NCBI GenBank assembly: GCA_965268675.1
Contig: OZ254179.1
Span: 930,001-994,000 of the forward strand
Reading direction: 5' to 3'
DNA from: AAA044-D11 sp009705075
Lineage (GTDB): Bacteria; Actinomycetota; Actinomycetes; Nanopelagicales; Nanopelagicaceae
Length of the DNA stretch: 64,000 nucleotides
The position numbers and the translations under genes were made by a program. The notes under the pieces are model-generated. The model made no database searches, was not told where the DNA came from, and worked only from the letters and a program-made list of their open reading frames with translations. Positions 51,957 to 61,473 of the stretch are shown in pieces; the stretch's first letter is position 1; the number at the start of each line of letters is the position of its first letter.

Positions 51957-52921
51957 TGCGCATTCTCGTAACCGGTGGTGCTGGCTATATCGGCTCGACA
52001 GCCGTAGCAATTCTCTTGGAGCGCGGATATGAAGTAAGCGTTCTTGATGATTGTTCAACTGGCCATCGCGACGCAGTTTCCGGCGAGGCAAAGTTTTTTA
52101 GTGGTTCAATTTTGGATGAAGAGCTGGTGGCGCAAGCTCTTGTGGGATGTGATGCGGTTATTCACTTTGCTGCTAAATCAATCGTCGGGGAATCAGTTGA
52201 AAAACCAGATCTTTACAATGAGGTAAATGTAAATGGAACTCGAATACTTTTACAGCAGATGGCTAAGGCTGGGATAGAAAAACTCGTATTCTCTTCAACT
52301 GCTGCAACTTACGGCGAACCAGATGCCATACCAATTTCTGAAGATGCAGCAACTAAGCCGACTAGCCCATATGGCTTAACGAAATTGGCTGTCGACGAAA
52401 TGATTTCCTTGGAAGCAAAATCTGGTTTAGCTGCAATTAGTCTGCGTTATTTCAATGTTGCGGGTGCACTTGAAACTAAGAGCGGCTGGTTAACCGAACG
52501 CCATAGCCCTGAGACTCACCTAATTCCAAATTTACTTCGGGCTACACCCGAGAATCCCCTTAAGGTATTTGGAAATGATTGGCCTACGCAAGATGGCACC
52601 TGCATTCGTGACTATGTCCACGTTGTAGATTTGATTGATGCGCATATTTTCGCACTAGAGAAGCTTGAATCTGGTAGCCATAAGATAATTAATTTGGGTA
52701 GTGGTGGCGGTTATTCCGTGAACCAAGTTATCACGGCTACTGCTGAGGTTCTAGGTAGAGATATTCCAGTAAAAATTAGTGAAAGACGAGCAGGAGATCC
52801 AGCAGTTCTAATCGCGGATATTTCAAAAGCTAAAGCTATCTTGGGCTGGGTTCCAAGCAGAAAGATTGAAGCCATGGTTGGCGATACCTGGAGATCGCAA
52901 AATGCATCCGCTGGAAAATAA
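51956..52921 (+). CDS. galE: UDP-glucose 4-epimerase
   Basis: 321 residues, SDR fold. NAD motif GGAGYIGS at 7-14, catalytic YxxxK in SPYGLTKLAVDE, and RYFNVAGA typical of GalE. Supplies UDP-glucose for GalT and UDP-galactose for glycans. Confidence 0.95.
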   Translation: MRILVTGGAGYIGSTAVAILLERGYEVSVLDDCSTGHRDAVSGEAKFFSGSILDEELVAQALVGCDAVIHFAAKSIVGESVEKPDLYNEVNVNGTRILLQQMAKAGIEKLVFSSTAATYGEPDAIPISEDAATKPTSPYGLTKLAVDEMISLEAKSGLAAISLRYFNVAGALETKSGWLTERHSPETHLIPNLLRATPENPLKVFGNDWPTQDGTCIRDYVHVVDLIDAHIFALEKLESGSHKIINLGSGGGYSVNQVITATAEVLGRDIPVKISERRAGDPAVLIADISKAKAILGWVPSRKIEAMVGDTWRSQNASAGK

Positions 52922-54044
52922 GTTCCAAGAAATATTTGGATCCTCTCCTGAAATTATGGCGGCCGCACCTGGCCGAGTGAATTTAATTGGTGAGCATGTC
53001 GACTTCTTAGATGGCTTTGTTCTCCCCTTCGCAATCTCTGACCTAACTACGGTAGCGATAGCGAGAAATAACATTGGTGAAATACGAACGGCTTCTATTC
53101 AAAAAGGTGGCGTTATTTCTAAAGTTGATGCCACAAAACTTGCACCTATGAGTGGAGAAGCTTGGACTCGTTACCCAATCGGCGTTTTGTGGTCACTTGG
53201 AATTGAATTTGGTGCTAACTCTGGTTTAGATATTTTGGTGGATGGCCAAGTACCACTCGGTGCGGGACTTTCATCTAGTGCGGCCCTCGAATGCGCAGTT
53301 GCAACAGCTGTAAATGAACTATTCGAGCTAGGACTTTCGCTACCTGAATTGGCACGCGCAGCACAAAAGGGTGAAAACATTTACGTCGGAATGCCATGTG
53401 GAATTATGGATCAATCAGTCTCGTTAATGGCAACCACCGGGAATGCGCTCTTGCTCGATACCCGCGACTTATCTACCGAGCAAATCCCCTTTGATATTGC
53501 CCCGCTCGGTTTAGAACTCTTGGTTATTGATACCCAGGTGCATCATGCTCTTGTTGATGGCGGTTATGCCGAGCGCCGAGCATCATGTGAAAAAGCCGTC
53601 AAAGATTTGGAGATCAAATCTCTTCGAGATATCTCCGTAGCAGATTTTGTTGCTCGTAAATCTGAACTTGATGAAAAAACTTATATCCGAGCTTTTCATG
53701 GTGTAACTGAGATGGAGCGAGTTTTAGCCGCAGTAACGCTTTTGAAAGCTGGAGATTTTCTTGGCTTTGGCAAAATAGTAACTGCCGCGCATCAATCACT
53801 TCGCGATAATTACACCGTCTCCTGTCCAGAGTTGAATTTAGCGGTGGATACTGCAATTGAATTTGGCGCACTTGGGGCAAGAATGATTGGCGGCGGCTTT
53901 GGTGGAAGTGCAATTGCGCTTATCAATTCCAATGATCTAAGCCTCATTAAATCAGAGATTCATAAAGCTTTCATAGCTTCGAATTTTAAGGAGCCTAGAT
54001 TCTTTACCGCACTGCCAAGTGCTGGGGCAAAAGTAATAAATTAA
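52902..54044 (+). CDS. galK: Galactokinase
   Basis: GHMP kinase, 380 residues from ATG 52902 (MHPLENKFQEIFGSSPEI); a frame to 52866 reads into galE. N-terminal PGRVNLIGEHVDF (galactose binding), ATP loop PLGAGLSSSAALE, and C-terminal MIGGGFGGSAIAL. Overlaps galE by 20 bases and converges with the Rieske gene with a 4-base overlap, leaving no room for a terminator. Confidence 0.94.
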   Translation: MHPLENKFQEIFGSSPEIMAAAPGRVNLIGEHVDFLDGFVLPFAISDLTTVAIARNNIGEIRTASIQKGGVISKVDATKLAPMSGEAWTRYPIGVLWSLGIEFGANSGLDILVDGQVPLGAGLSSSAALECAVATAVNELFELGLSLPELARAAQKGENIYVGMPCGIMDQSVSLMATTGNALLLDTRDLSTEQIPFDIAPLGLELLVIDTQVHHALVDGGYAERRASCEKAVKDLEIKSLRDISVADFVARKSELDEKTYIRAFHGVTEMERVLAAVTLLKAGDFLGFGKIVTAAHQSLRDNYTVSCPELNLAVDTAIEFGALGARMIGGGFGGSAIALINSNDLSLIKSEIHKAFIASNFKEPRFFTALPSAGAKVIN

Positions 54045-54919
54045 ATCTGGACTATATCTGTGCCTTTTATAGCAACGTTAATCTTTGGTAACGATAACTT
54101 TGTTGGTCCAGAAATAGCGGCACCGTTCTTTGTTGGGTCAAATTGAGCGCCATGACAAGGACAGATAAGAAGATTACTTTTTTCGTCATAGCCAACGCTG
54201 CATCCTTGATGAGTGCAAACTCGAGAATAAGCAAATACGCCTGCCTTAGTTCTAAATAGAACACTTGGAGTTCCATCGGCTGCTGCAAATGCTTTTGTTG
54301 ATCCAATAGGAAAATCAGCAAGTTTTGCGATTGCGGTTCCGGTCTCTGGAGTTGGGTTTGAAGTTCTAAACTTGCTCCCGGCAAAGACTGCTGCGACCGA
54401 GGCCACTGCAACACCAAATAGGCGTAAGACTTCTCTACGGTCACCTAAATTTGGAACCAGCGCTGTTACGTGTCGACCCTTTGTGTTGTTGCGTACTAAA
54501 AAGAAGAGCGCGAGCCAGAGAATTGCATATGCGGTATCACTTCCAAGGAAGTAAGGCTTAACAGTCCAAGTTGCAGTAAGCCAGAGCGTGATTGATAAAG
54601 CGAATCCGCCGAGCGCTGCAAGTTGAAGTGCGATTCCGGCTAGCGTTGCAATTCCAATTGCAAACTCGGTAAGCATGATCAACCAACCAAATACCGTGGC
54701 ATGTTCAACCATATGTTTTAAAATAAATGAGATTGGTGAAGTTGAGAGATAGCTAGTTATTTGTGCACCAAGGTAATGTGCAGATTTTGGATCTAGGAAC
54801 CCAGGATCTGTTGCCTTATTCCAGCCACCGTAGATAAATGTGACACCCAGAAAGAGTCGAATGATGCGAGCGCCCATTGGGGTGTTCTGCCAAGATTTAG
54901 TGAGGCTGTAATTGGCCAA
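54041..54919 (-). CDS. DoxX-Rieske fusion membrane protein
   Basis: 292 residues. The first ~145 form a DoxX-like four-helix membrane domain (IIRLFLGVTFIYGGWNKATD is the family start). A twin-Arg-like segment before a fifth helix (RREVLRLFGVAVASVAAV) leads to a C-terminal Rieske domain with CTHQGC (C235, H237) and CPCHGAQF (C253, H256) as ligands and C240-C255 for the disulfide, as in high-potential Rieske proteins. Possibly a membrane redox protein using quinone or small thiols. No oxidase genes nearby. Confidence 0.85.
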   Translation of the reverse strand: MANYSLTKSWQNTPMGARIIRLFLGVTFIYGGWNKATDPGFLDPKSAHYLGAQITSYLSTSPISFILKHMVEHATVFGWLIMLTEFAIGIATLAGIALQLAALGGFALSITLWLTATWTVKPYFLGSDTAYAILWLALFFLVRNNTKGRHVTALVPNLGDRREVLRLFGVAVASVAAVFAGSKFRTSNPTPETGTAIAKLADFPIGSTKAFAAADGTPSVLFRTKAGVFAYSRVCTHQGCSVGYDEKSNLLICPCHGAQFDPTKNGAAISGPTKLSLPKINVAIKGTDIVQI

Positions 54920-54946
54920 TTTATTACTTCTTCCGGTTTAGGGCTG

Positions 54947-55022
54947 TGGCTCCCTCACTTGGACTCGAACCAAGAACCTGCCGATTAACAGTCGGCTGCT
55001 CTGCCAATTGAGCTATGAGGGA
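54947..55022 (-). tRNA. tRNA-Asn (anticodon GTT)
   Basis: Cloverleaf: acceptor TCCCTCA pairs with TGAGGGA, discriminator G; anticodon stem GCCGA/TCGGC encloses CTGTTAA, anticodon GTT. CCA is encoded (54947-54949 on this strand), unlike the Glu, Gln and Ala genes. Confidence 0.96.
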
Positions 55023-55059
55023 TTATGTGAACGTGCGAACTATATCTGACGCTCGGCGC

Positions 55060-56895
55060 CTAGCCCAACTCGCCTAGAGCCGCATCCTTCTGCACTCGGC
55101 GCTCGGCCTCCATCGAAACCAGGGCGGCGAAAACCTCGTTGTATTGAGCCTCATTCTCAGTTGGATTTAGGCGCTGCAACGTAGATTTTATTTCCGCAAT
55201 AGATCTGCTTAAGGCCACTTCACGAAGGCGGGCAAAAATCGCAGCTATATATCTTTCGGAAATTTCACGATCAGTTCGAATTGGTTCTACCGTTAATTCG
55301 GTGATCAGGGCTCGAATATCTTCGCTCTCGCTACTCTCTAAAAGTTTTTGAATATTTAACTCTGGCATCTGATCAATCTGAGTGCGCAGTTGATGATATG
55401 CCCAATAGGTAAATGCGTTCTTCTCCAGCAGCGACCAATCCTTAGCCATCTCTGGGAACTGTAATTTAATCTTCAATACTTCGCGCTCCATCATCAAGAT
55501 TGGATCGCGCAGATTAACCTCTGATTGAATTGCTGGCTCTAAATTCTGTGATGGAACACTTCGGGTTGCGCTCTTCTTGATCGCACTCGTAACAATATCG
55601 ACCTCAAGCCCCAACCAGCCTGCAACTAAGCGAGCATATTCCGGGCGAAGAGAGGCATCTCGAATCTTTCCGATTAGTGGTGCAACTTGGTTTAGCGCGG
55701 AAACTCGACCTTCGGCGGCGTTGATGTCATATTTTGCAATCTCGCTTTTAATCGCGAATTCGAATAGTGGAACCCGTCGTGCAATTAAGTCGCGGACTGC
55801 GGCATCACCTGATGCAATTCGCAAATCACATGGATCCATGCCTGAAGGTTCGACTGCAACAAAAGTTTGAGCAACGAATTTCTGATCATCGCCAAATGCT
55901 CGAAGCGCTGCTTTCTGTCCTGCAGCATCACCATCGAAGGTGAAAATTACCTCACCGCGAAAAGCGTCATCATCCATTAGCAGCCTTCGAATAACTCGAA
56001 TGTGGTCATCACCAAATGCCGTGCCACATGTTGCAACAGCGGTTGTAATTCCCGCTAAATGTGCAGCCATAACATCGGTATAGCCCTCAACAATCACTAC
56101 CTGGCGCTTCTTGGCAATCTCTTTCTTTGCCATATCCAGGCCGTAAAGAATCTGACTTTTCTTGTAGAGCGGAGTCTCTGCAGTATTTAAGTATTTCGGA
56201 CCTTGATCCACCTCATCACTTGCCAGCTTACGTGCACCAAAGCCAACTACATCACCTGAAATATCTTTTATTGGCCAGACTAAACGATTGCGATATCTAT
56301 CAATCGGACCCTTGCTGCCATCCTTGGTTAGTCCAGCAAGTGAAAGTTCGCTATCACTAAAGCCAAGAGATTTTAAGTGTTTGTAAAGTCCATCCCATTC
56401 ATCTGGTGCATATCCAACGCCAAATAGCTCCGCTGCTGCTTTATCAAAGCCTCGCTTCTGCAGAAAATCTCGCCCAACTTGCGCACTCCCTGGAAGATTT
56501 ATTTGTTCGCGATAAAAGTTCATAGCGGCAACATTTGCTGCAACGAGGCGAGAGCGATTAATGCTTGGTCCAGTGTTGGTATTTGTGCCGTCATAACGCA
56601 AGGTGTAGCCCATGCGATCGGCGAGACGTTCAACAGATTCCGAGAAGGAGAGGTGATCGATCTTCATTAAAAATGCGATTGCATCTCCACCGACGCCACA
56701 ACCAAAGCAGTGAAAGTAACCCTTGCTTGGTGTTACGTGAAATGACGGACTTTTCTCATCATGAAATGGGCAGAGACCTTTTTTCTGTCCGCCACCAGCG
56801 CTCTTTAATTGAACGAAGTCGCCGACGACATCATCAATCGCGCTGTTATCACGCACATGGGTGACATCTTCATCGCGAATTCGACCGGAAGCCAT
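55060..56895 (-). CDS. dnaG: DNA primase
   Basis: 611 residues. CHC2 zinc site C42, H45, C63, C66 (CPFHDEKSPSF, FHCFGCG). TOPRIM with VEGYTDVMAAH and FTFDGDAAGQKAALRAF. C-terminal DnaB-binding region follows. Makes RNA primers for replication. Preceded by dgt and tRNA-Asn on the same strand, order common in Actinobacteria. Confidence 0.96.
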   Translation of the reverse strand: MASGRIRDEDVTHVRDNSAIDDVVGDFVQLKSAGGGQKKGLCPFHDEKSPSFHVTPSKGYFHCFGCGVGGDAIAFLMKIDHLSFSESVERLADRMGYTLRYDGTNTNTGPSINRSRLVAANVAAMNFYREQINLPGSAQVGRDFLQKRGFDKAAAELFGVGYAPDEWDGLYKHLKSLGFSDSELSLAGLTKDGSKGPIDRYRNRLVWPIKDISGDVVGFGARKLASDEVDQGPKYLNTAETPLYKKSQILYGLDMAKKEIAKKRQVVIVEGYTDVMAAHLAGITTAVATCGTAFGDDHIRVIRRLLMDDDAFRGEVIFTFDGDAAGQKAALRAFGDDQKFVAQTFVAVEPSGMDPCDLRIASGDAAVRDLIARRVPLFEFAIKSEIAKYDINAAEGRVSALNQVAPLIGKIRDASLRPEYARLVAGWLGLEVDIVTSAIKKSATRSVPSQNLEPAIQSEVNLRDPILMMEREVLKIKLQFPEMAKDWSLLEKNAFTYWAYHQLRTQIDQMPELNIQKLLESSESEDIRALITELTVEPIRTDREISERYIAAIFARLREVALSRSIAEIKSTLQRLNPTENEAQYNEVFAALVSMEAERRVQKDAALGELG

Positions 56896-56900
56896 GGCTC

Positions 56901-58136
56901 TTATCTTAACCTTGCATGAAGTGCGATAGCCCCTGGATCAGTTAGCGAGGCGACTTGATCTATAACGACACGAAGCCTGGCTTCATCAGTATTCGCTCGC
57001 TGCCAATCTTGGAGGAAGAAAGATTCGAGAGTATTTGGTGCACCTTTTAATACGGCTGCAACCAATTCATGAATCAAGGTCTGCTCGTTGTCATATCGCT
57101 TTGCAGAATGCGCGGAGTTGATAATGTAGAAACCAGCAAGTGATTTAAGGAACGCCACTTCAACACGTTGAGCACGTGGAACAACAAGATTTGCACTATA
57201 TCTAGTCAGGGCGCCTTGGCCATATTGTTCGCGAGTTGCTTCTTCTGCAACTCTTGCGAAGCGACCTACAAGTTGGCTTGCTAAATCTTTTAACCTTGCA
57301 AGAGCGCGGTGGCTGCCATCATATTCTTTAGGCCAGCATGAGAGTTGTTGTAAATCTTCTAGGGCAATTCTGGCTTCATCGATTGTGATATCTGCCAAGT
57401 TGTTGGATTGGGCATCTTTATAGATATCTGGAAAATCATTTGTTAAATCATGCAACTTTACTTGGCCGGAAACTAGGGCATCTTCTAAATCATGAACGCT
57501 ATAGGCAACATCATCTGACCAATCCATAATCTGAGCTTCGAATGATTGGCTTCCTTCCGGCGCTTTATCTCGCACCCAATTAAATATTTCTAAATCATCA
57601 TCGTAAACGCCAAATTTGCGGGCATTGGTTGCGCGCGGCCAAGGATATTTAGTTGCAGAATCTAAACTTGCGCGCGTTAAATTCAAACCAAGTGAGATTC
57701 CCTCGGCATCGACAGTCTTAGCTTCTAGTCGAACTAGTAACCTAAAACTTTGCGCATTTCCTTCGAAGCCACCACAACTTAAAGCAGTTTCATTTAAGGC
57801 ATCTTCGCCGTTGTGACCAAATGGCGGGTGGCCGATGTCATGTGCGAGACATGCACCTTCCATTAAATCTGGATCTGCGCCAAGTGCAGCGCCAAGTTCG
57901 CGACCAACTTGCGCGCATTCAAGTGAATGCGAAAGTCTGGTACGCGGAAAATCTGTCGCCCATGGAACTGCGACTTGAGTCTTTGCTGCCAGACGACGTA
58001 GTGCAAACGAATGAATAATGCGGGCCCGGTCTCTAGCGAATTCAGTTCGACCTAACCGTTTTGCTGGTTCATCCAAAAAGCGCGCACGATCAAAGTCGGT
58101 ATAGCCCGAATGTTCAATCGCTGCCTTTAAAACCAT
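56901..58136 (-). CDS. dgt: Deoxyguanosinetriphosphate triphosphohydrolase-like protein
   Basis: HD-domain dNTPase, 411 residues. Metal ligands H70 (RTRLSHSLE), H99-D100 (LAHDIGHPPFGHNGE) and later SDDVAYSVHDLED. Breaks dNTP to nucleoside and triphosphate; substrate range not known. Six bases before dnaG. Confidence 0.94.
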   Translation of the reverse strand: MVLKAAIEHSGYTDFDRARFLDEPAKRLGRTEFARDRARIIHSFALRRLAAKTQVAVPWATDFPRTRLSHSLECAQVGRELGAALGADPDLMEGACLAHDIGHPPFGHNGEDALNETALSCGGFEGNAQSFRLLVRLEAKTVDAEGISLGLNLTRASLDSATKYPWPRATNARKFGVYDDDLEIFNWVRDKAPEGSQSFEAQIMDWSDDVAYSVHDLEDALVSGQVKLHDLTNDFPDIYKDAQSNNLADITIDEARIALEDLQQLSCWPKEYDGSHRALARLKDLASQLVGRFARVAEEATREQYGQGALTRYSANLVVPRAQRVEVAFLKSLAGFYIINSAHSAKRYDNEQTLIHELVAAVLKGAPNTLESFFLQDWQRANTDEARLRVVIDQVASLTDPGAIALHARLR

Positions 58137-58160
58137 AGTGGCGTAACCCTAACTCCTTGC

Positions 58161-58790
58161 TTAATTCTTAACTTGATCGGTCAGGTGAATACCATGCCGT
58201 CCAACGGTGACATAGGCTAAATATGCGCCTGTTTCTCGTACCAAGTAACGAAAGCTCGAGGTCGAAGTTGAAGCGGGGCCAGTTTTAGTCGGCGCACAAG
58301 TCGCGGTGATACCCAGATCTTCAGCCATGGTTATTGCGCGTAGGCAGTGATATTGATCGGTGACAATTATCGCTGATTTCAAATTCAATTTCTTCATAAC
58401 GCCGACATAACTTTTTGTGCTTGCAAGAGTGTCTCTGCCATAAGGAATTGAATCGACAAACTTCTTTGAAACTCCATGATCTACTAACCAATAGAAACCG
58501 CTAGCAGCTTCGGTTGTGCGATCACCAGGTGCACGTGAACCGACAGTTAGAATTCTTGGCGCTAGCTTAGATCTGAAAATTCGCTTTGCTTCCAACAATC
58601 TAGCCTCCAATACTGGGCTAGGAACACCATCGAATTGGGCAGCGCCTAAAACGACAATCGCGTCACTAGCTTTCGGAGCTATGTGATTCGCGGTATACCA
58701 AACACGACCGCCAGCATAAAGCGGAAGAACCACAATTAATAGAAGGATGAAAGTTATTGTTCGCTTAATCAGCTTAAATATCAAAAACAA
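58161..58790 (-). CDS. YdcF/SanA-like (DUF218) membrane protein
   Basis: 209 residues. N-terminal hydrophobic helix (about 8-28), then the DUF218 domain with AIVVLGAAQFDGVPSPVLEA and IIVTDQYHCLRAITMAEDLG. Family members affect envelope barrier function in enterics (SanA, ElyC). Only two bases from dusB, so cotranscribed. Confidence 0.85.
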   Translation of the reverse strand: MFLIFKLIKRTITFILLLIVVLPLYAGGRVWYTANHIAPKASDAIVVLGAAQFDGVPSPVLEARLLEAKRIFRSKLAPRILTVGSRAPGDRTTEAASGFYWLVDHGVSKKFVDSIPYGRDTLASTKSYVGVMKKLNLKSAIIVTDQYHCLRAITMAEDLGITATCAPTKTGPASTSTSSFRYLVRETGAYLAYVTVGRHGIHLTDQVKN

Positions 58791-58792
58791 AA

Positions 58793-59962
58793 TTAGCCAC
58801 CTGAGACTGAATCATCAATTGTGATTTCTGGAATATCAAATGGATCATTTAACCAACCATCGGGCAGGTGTACCGGGCGCCCATGACTTGTGCGACCTCT
58901 AGGTGACTCACCGACTTCAACTGGATAAGGTTGATCTTCGAGTTGAGCAAGTAAATATTCCAATTCACCAAGTGATGAAACCATTCCAAATTTGCTTCTA
59001 AGTTCGCGTGGAACGCGGAAGCCCTTTAAATACCAGGCCATATGTTTACGTAGATCGCGCATTGCCCGACCTTCAGCTTCAAAGAATTCGACAAGTAGTT
59101 CACCATGGCGGTAGATGATGTCGCGAACTTCAAAGAGCGTTGGTGTAATTCGAGATTCCAGCCCGTTAAATGCTGCAACCAAATCACCAAATAACCATGG
59201 TCTCCCTAAACACCCGCGACCCACAACGACTCCAGCACATCCGGTTTCATTCATCATTCGAACACCATCTTGGCCAGACCAAATATCACCGTTACCTAAG
59301 ACAGGAACGCCTGTTGGCGCAAGGTGTTCAACAAGGCGTGAGATTGCTGACCAATCTGCTTTGCCTTCATACATCTGAGATGCAAAGCGACCATGAAGTG
59401 CAACCCAGGAAACGCCAGCATCTGCCGCGGCTTTTCCCGCAGTTAAATAAGTTTCATTCATCGGATCAATACCGATTCTCATCTTTACTGTAACTGGAAC
59501 GCCAAATGGTTTTGCAGCGTTTACCGCTGAAGAAACAATTTGCGAGAACAAAGTCTGCTTGTATGGAAGAGCCGATCCGCCGCCTCTTCTAGTTACTTTT
59601 GGAACTGGGCAGCCAAAATTCAAATCTATGTGGTCGGCCAAATTCTCTTCCATCAACATTTTTACTGCTAGGCCCGTGACTCTAGGATCAACTGCATACA
59701 ACTGCACCGATCTTGGAGTTTCACCTTTTCCAGGAGTAATCAAACGCATCGTTTCCGGATGACGTTCGATCAGCGCGCGCGCAGTAACCATTTCCGAAAC
59801 AAAGAGCCCGGCTCCTTGTTCGCGACAGAGTGTGCGAAATGCTGAATTTGTAATACCGGCCATTGGCGCAAGAACAACCGGGGTGGCTAAAACCACCTCG
59901 TTATTCGCAAATTGGCCATTAGCAATTGGAAGAACGAGTGGTTTATGTGCTTTGGTTAGCAA
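58793..59962 (-). CDS. dusB: tRNA-dihydrouridine synthase (DusB-like)
   Basis: FMN enzyme, about 389 residues from TTG 59962 with AAGG upstream; a TTG at 59986 gives 397 residues but overlaps glyS by 31 bases. LAPMAGITNSAFRTLCREQG, IDLNFGCPVPKVTRRGGGSA (catalytic Cys) and GVVVGRGCLGRPWLF are typical. Reduces uridines in tRNA D-loops. Follows glyS directly. Confidence 0.92.
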   Translation of the reverse strand: MLTKAHKPLVLPIANGQFANNEVVLATPVVLAPMAGITNSAFRTLCREQGAGLFVSEMVTARALIERHPETMRLITPGKGETPRSVQLYAVDPRVTGLAVKMLMEENLADHIDLNFGCPVPKVTRRGGGSALPYKQTLFSQIVSSAVNAAKPFGVPVTVKMRIGIDPMNETYLTAGKAAADAGVSWVALHGRFASQMYEGKADWSAISRLVEHLAPTGVPVLGNGDIWSGQDGVRMMNETGCAGVVVGRGCLGRPWLFGDLVAAFNGLESRITPTLFEVRDIIYRHGELLVEFFEAEGRAMRDLRKHMAWYLKGFRVPRELRSKFGMVSSLGELEYLLAQLEDQPYPVEVGESPRGRTSHGRPVHLPDGWLNDPFDIPEITIDDSVSGG

Positions 59963-61335
59963 CCCAACAACCTTGGCGCGAGCCAATTTTGAACTTGATC
60001 GATACTGATTCGCTCTTGCGCCATAGTGTCGCGTTCGCGAATTGTTACTGCGTTATCTTCCAAAGTTTCGAAATCAATCGTTATGCAATATGGAGTTCCG
60101 ATTTCATCCTGACGGCGATAACGTCGACCAATTGCGCCGGCATCGTCAAAGTCCACTGACCAGTTCTGGCGAAGTTGCGCCGCTAGATCGCGTGCCTTTG
60201 GCGATAAATCTGCGTTACGAGAGAGCGGTAGAACTGCAACCTTGATTGGAGCTAGACGGTAATCCAATTTCATTACGGCCCGCTTCTCCATCTCCCCTTT
60301 AGCATTGGGAGCTTCGTCTTCGGTATATGCATCCATCATGAAGGTCAATGCGCAGCGATCTACACCTGCCGCTGGTTCGATAACAAACGGTACCCAACGC
60401 TCATTCTTCTCTTGATCAAACCAAGATAAATCTTTGCCGGATGCCGCGCCATGCGCCTTCAAATCGAAATCGGTTCGGCTTGCAATACCTTCAAGCTCGC
60501 CCCATTCGGTTCCGTTGAATTCAAATTTGTATTCGATATCAACAGTGCGCTTTGAATAGTGTGACAACTTCTCTTTAGGGTGCTCAAATAAACGAAGGCG
60601 ATCAGGATTGATGCCCAAATTCTTGTACCACTCAAGGCGAGTATCAATCCAGTATTGATGCCAATCTTCATCCGTTCCTGGAACTACAAAGAATTCCATC
60701 TCCATCTGCTCGAATTCACGAGTACGGAAGATAAAGTTTCCTGGCGTTATTTCATTTCTAAATGATTTACCAATTTGACCGATACCAAATGGTGGCTTCT
60801 TGCGTGAAGTTGTTGCCACATTTTCAAAGTTAATGAAGATTCCTTGTGCGGTTTCTGGGCGAAGATATGCCATTCCCGATTCATCTTCGACGGCGCCAAG
60901 ATAAGTTTTAAGTAGACCAGAGAATTGTTTTGGCGCAGTGAATTTGCCTTTGTTGCCGCAATTTGGGCAATTAACTTCAGCCATTGATTCTGGCTTGCGC
61001 TTATTCTTTGCTTCGAAAGCTTCTTCCAAATGATCCGCGCGATATCGCTTGTGGCACTCTGTACACTCAGTTAGCGGATCAGTAAATGTTTCCACGTGGC
61101 CTGATGCTTCCCAAACTTCGCGGGCAAGAATTACGCAAGAATCTAAACCAACAACATCTTCGCGACCTTGAACCATCGCACGCCACCATTGGCGTTTAAC
61201 GTTATTTTTTAGCTCAACACCAAGTGGGCCGTAATCCCATGAGGCGCGAAGTCCGCCGTAAATTTCTGATGAGGGATAGACGAAACCTCTGCGTTTTGCG
61301 AGGCTAACTATTGTTTCTAAACGATCTGCGGCCAT
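59956..61335 (-). CDS. glyS: Glycyl-tRNA synthetase, single-chain type
   Basis: Class II enzyme, 459 residues from ATG 61335, chosen because GGAGA lies 6 bases upstream (ATG 61347 is 4 codons longer). Motif 2 region FRNEITPGNFIFRTREFEQM, and VDRCALTFMMDAY motif 3 region. CxxC zinc pairs CTECHKR and CPNCGNKG. The alpha-2 type, as in other Actinobacteria. Confidence 0.96.
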   Translation of the reverse strand: MAADRLETIVSLAKRRGFVYPSSEIYGGLRASWDYGPLGVELKNNVKRQWWRAMVQGREDVVGLDSCVILAREVWEASGHVETFTDPLTECTECHKRYRADHLEEAFEAKNKRKPESMAEVNCPNCGNKGKFTAPKQFSGLLKTYLGAVEDESGMAYLRPETAQGIFINFENVATTSRKKPPFGIGQIGKSFRNEITPGNFIFRTREFEQMEMEFFVVPGTDEDWHQYWIDTRLEWYKNLGINPDRLRLFEHPKEKLSHYSKRTVDIEYKFEFNGTEWGELEGIASRTDFDLKAHGAASGKDLSWFDQEKNERWVPFVIEPAAGVDRCALTFMMDAYTEDEAPNAKGEMEKRAVMKLDYRLAPIKVAVLPLSRNADLSPKARDLAAQLRQNWSVDFDDAGAIGRRYRRQDEIGTPYCITIDFETLEDNAVTIRERDTMAQERISIDQVQNWLAPRLLGC

Positions 61336-61439
61336 TAATTTCTCCATCCGGCTGGCTGTCGGCGAAAGGCAACGAGCGTTGCAATCGTGGGTTAAGTTTA
61401 ACGCCCCAACACGCCTAGATCTGGTCTTTTAGGTGGAAA
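61336..61439. other. Divergent intergenic region glyS / ZIP with two small inverted repeats
   Basis: GCAACGAGCGTTGC (61369-61382; 6-base arms) and a GGGTTAA / TTAACGCCC imperfect repeat (about 61389-61405) lie upstream of glyS. They could be leader hairpins of glyS. No T-box signature was recognised. Confidence 0.3.
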
Positions 61440-61457
61440 TGAAAATCATTTTCATTT
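61437..61457. promoter_or_regulatory. Zur/Fur-type operator in front of the ZIP gene
   Basis: TGAAAATCATTTTCA (61440-61454) is a perfect Zur-like palindrome, and the three bases on each side extend the symmetry to 21 bases (61437-61457). It sits 16 bases before the ATG at 61474; a TATGGT at 61462-61467 could be the -10, so the box would cover the -35 zone and the message would be leaderless. Confidence 0.85.
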
Positions 61458-61473
61458 GTGCTATGGTCGTGGT

